Notes under the pieces: generated by a model
The model's input: only the letters and a program-made list of their open reading frames with translations
Database searches by the model: none
Told to the model about the DNA's origin: nothing
In this document: in pieces, positions 63,702-64,000 of the stretch
Numbering within the stretch: position 1 is the stretch's first letter
How the letters are laid out: each line of letters opens with the position of its first letter
Made by a program: the position numbers and the translations under genes
From: Pseudomonas sp. TCU-HL1
Lineage (GTDB): Bacteria > Pseudomonadota > Gammaproteobacteria > Pseudomonadales > Pseudomonadaceae
DNA length: 64,000 nucleotides
Assembly: GCF_001708505.1 (NCBI RefSeq)
Contig: NZ_CP015992.1
Span: forward strand, 2,046,001-2,110,000
Direction of reading: 5' to 3'

Positions 63702-64000
63702 ATGAGCTCCCAAAGTCCCTTGTCGCAACGCATCGACCAGCCGCTGAAAGGTATCGTGCTGGTCTGCCTGGCGACTTTCCTGTTCTCCAGCCACGACGCG
63801 ATTTCCAAGTACCTGTCGGCGTTCTACCCCATCGTGATGGTGGTCTGGGTGCGCTATCTGGTGCACACGCTGCTGATGGCGGGCTTCCTGCTGCCGCGTG
63901 AGGGGATGCGGGTGCTGCGCACCAAGCGGCCGCTGTTGCAGGTGGCGCGGGCGCTCTGCCTGATCGGGGTGAGCCTGCTGTTCACGACCGGCCTGCGCTA
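63702..64000 (+). CDS. EamA/DMT-family transporter, N-terminal part
   Basis: Partial gene cut by the window edge after 99 full codons. The start MSSQSPLSQRIDQPLKGIVL leads into hydrophobic helices (VCLATFLFSSHDAISKYLSA; PIVMVVWVRYLVHTLLMAGF; ARALCLIGVSLLFTTGLRY), the pattern of drug/metabolite transporters of the EamA type. Divergent from the PAS protein. The ribosome-binding site is weak. Substrate unknown. Confidence 0.75.
   Translation, partial: MSSQSPLSQRIDQPLKGIVLVCLATFLFSSHDAISKYLSAFYPIVMVVWVRYLVHTLLMAGFLLPREGMRVLRTKRPLLQVARALCLIGVSLLFTTGLR

Overview
The window is high-GC DNA from a Pseudomonas chromosome. The order purine permease - GntR - guaD - xdhCBA - GntR - smc - zipA - ligA, followed later by ffs - dnaX - ybaB - recR - acyl-CoA dehydrogenase, matches (from memory) the P. 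aeruginosa PA1519-PA1535 neighbourhood. Codon usage, REP-type palindromes, a long trifunctional putA and a Tad/Flp pilus locus also fit the genus. The species cannot be fixed from the sequence alone. Almost all long ORFs on the opposite strand of real genes are high-GC shadow frames and are not listed.

Layout. 1-694: gene-free, with terminators, a possible small RNA and repeats. 695-10259: purine salvage and catabolism (NCS2 permease, GntR regulator, guanine deaminase, xanthine dehydrogenase XdhA/XdhB and its maturation factor XdhC), with palindromic operators over two promoters. 10747-18398: GntR regulator, then chromosome and division housekeeping genes (smc, zipA, ligA). 18402-32471: a complete tad/flp type IVc pilus locus with its own AraC-type regulator that carries a degenerate receiver domain, and an extra AAA+ ATPase. 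32517-38671: HU-like protein, 4.5S RNA, a solute-binding protein, dnaX-ybaB-recR and an acyl-CoA dehydrogenase. 38717-39003: second full copy of a composite repeat. 39235-44096: putA with an array of GTTGCA operator motifs, and a TetR regulator.

44174-52488 is an organic-acid catabolic unit. A LysR regulator and a TctCBA tripartite transporter lie on the minus strand; a PdxA-family dehydrogenase, an MFS transporter and an enolase-superfamily dehydratase lie on the plus strand. A group II intron (about 52578-54400) sits directly behind the dehydratase terminator, and its reverse transcriptase is cut by one in-frame TGA. 54407-63408, all on the minus strand, is a sigma-54 controlled operon for a haem-dependent oxidative N-demethylase-like enzyme: DmmA-like subunit, FMN/2Fe-2S reductase, haem subunit, APC permease, aminoaldehyde dehydrogenase and perhaps a 27-residue peptide. 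It is preceded by an enhancer-binding protein overlapping a three-PAS sensor. A truncated EamA-type transporter runs off the right edge.

The most novel material is the sigma-54/HODM operon (complete as a transcription unit, substrate unknown), the Tad locus with its atypical regulator and accessory ATPase, and a dispersed ~288-bp composite repeat whose inner REP cassette appears to be exchangeable.
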